DNA of 14,805 nucleotides from Desulfuromonadales bacterium (lineage in GTDB: Bacteria > Desulfobacterota > Desulfuromonadia > Geobacterales > Pseudopelobacteraceae), in contig JAATGX010000164.1 of assembly GCA_015688915.1 (NCBI GenBank), positions 1 to 14,805 on the forward strand. The letters are read 5' to 3'. Positions 14,092-14,805 of the stretch are shown one piece after another. Each line of letters opens with the position of its first letter. Within the stretch, counting starts at the first letter, position 1. The notes under the pieces are model-generated. The model searched no databases. It was not told the DNA's origin and saw nothing but the letters and a program-made list of their open reading frames with translations. Made by a program: the position numbers and the translations under genes.

Positions 14092-14805
14092 ACCGCACCC
14101 CCTTGGACAACTGCCGGCCAATCTTCAATTGGTGTAGGAAGGTACCAGGCGTCAAGCTCTACTTCCGTGGGGGCCGCTACCGTGGTCGCCAAGTGTTTGG
14201 CCCGATTCTTCAGGTCAAGCTCATTCGGTGCCGTATCGCGCATCAGCATGCCGACCAGCTTGATCGCTTGCCCACCGGACGCCAGATACTTTTTCGCAGC
14301 CTTTTCGTACAGCGGCCAAAGATCGGTATTCTTGCACCTCGGATGCAGCCATTTAAGAAGGCAGTTATGGATTGAGATATCCGTGGCAAGATTATCGAGT
14401 TGGTGGACCATGCCGCTCTTGCCGGTCATCACTTGGGGAGGATTATTCGCATCGCTCGAAGTCTTCACTTCCCCCAAGACCAGGAGGGCTTCGTCCCCAT
14501 CTTCCAATAAACCCACAAGATCAGCACCCGGCAGGCTTGCTTTTGGTGTTCGTTTATCCCGTTCGGTATTCCATGGGAACTTTACGCCGCGCTCTTCCTC
14601 AAGAAGACATTCGGCAAGCGCCTCGCCGACTTCCCAAGGTTCCTTGTCTGGTTCAGATGCCAATAGCTGCGTAAGCGTGTCAGAGGCCATTTCCGTTGTG
14701 GCCAGTGCACGCAAGTCGGCTTCATACCGAGTATGTTGCTCTTCATCGAACAGACGGCTACGAGTCGGCCCGGACAAGAAAGCTTTGAAATCTTCCTTGT
14801 CGTCA
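14088..14805 (-). CDS. hamA: HamA, DUF1837 nuclease effector of the Hachiman system, 5' end cut off
   Basis: The frame is open from the window edge (first visible residues DDKEDFKAF) to a TGA at 14090-14088, 238 complete codons, so the start lies outside; a TTG at 14777 is in the middle of coding sequence and is not a convincing start. The nuclease core is visible: an upstream helix with AECLLEEERG, then LPGADLVGL with the metal-binding Asp, and after a short hairpin LVLGEVKTS with the ExK pair, the pattern of a PD-(D/E)xK nuclease. A VHQLDNLATD segment follows with a Gln typical of the fold's later helix. In characterised Hachiman systems HamA forms a complex with HamB and, when released, degrades DNA to abort infection. 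The nuclease residues look intact. The ATGA overlap indicates coupled translation with hamB. Confidence 0.88.
   Translation of the reverse strand, partial: DDKEDFKAFLSGPTRSRLFDEEQHTRYEADLRALATTEMASDTLTQLLASEPDKEPWEVGEALAECLLEEERGVKFPWNTERDKRTPKASLPGADLVGLLEDGDEALLVLGEVKTSSDANNPPQVMTGKSGMVHQLDNLATDISIHNCLLKWLHPRCKNTDLWPLYEKAAKKYLASGGQAIKLVGMLMRDTAPNELDLKNRAKHLATTVAAPTEVELDAWYLPTPIEDWPAVVQGGAV

Noticed and set aside
1..14805. CRISPR array, insertion sequence or transposase
   Set aside because: No regularly spaced repeats and no transposase or integrase motifs were found on either strand.

Overview
The window looks like a chromosomal segment of a GC-rich deltaproteobacterium of the Geobacter/Desulfuromonadales type. 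The grounds are gene-family mix and sequence style: a GEMM-I riboswitch in front of a small exported protein, a PAS hybrid histidine kinase, a chemoreceptor and a SixA-CHAD pair. This is inference; no 16S or other marker is present.

Layout. Bases 1-3061 are on the minus strand: the 5' part of an RlpA lipoprotein gene (cut by the window edge), a small exported protein under a GEMM-I cyclic-dinucleotide riboswitch with its own promoter, and an FtsH protease. Bases 3314-4222 hold a plus-strand pirin. A hybrid sensor kinase (4255-6333, minus) converges on pirin and diverges from a methyl-accepting chemotaxis protein (6619-8340, plus). A promoter then drives sixA and a CHAD-domain gene as a two-gene operon (8466-9866). 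A probable bidirectional terminator separates these from a minus-strand HU gene whose product has a histone-H1-like lysine/alanine tail.

Upstream of HU the character changes. From about 10,600 to the right edge the DNA is visibly less GC-rich (for example 29 G+C of 60 at 11281-11340, against 47 of 60 at 1921-1980 inside ftsH). It carries a minus-strand operon: hamA (DUF1837 PD-(D/E)xK nuclease, start beyond the window), hamB (Ski2-like SF2 helicase, coupled by an ATGA overlap) and a 60-codon gene of unknown function. This is a Hachiman-type (AbpAB-related) anti-phage system. Its downstream edge has a strong terminator and a sequence resembling the 3' end of a tRNA or tmRNA, which may be an attachment-site scar of an island lying mostly to the right of the window.

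The most interesting items are the Hachiman operon with its small extra gene, the riboswitch with a visible nine-base alternative pairing, the tailed HU, and a 12-codon leader ORF overlapping the kinase start.
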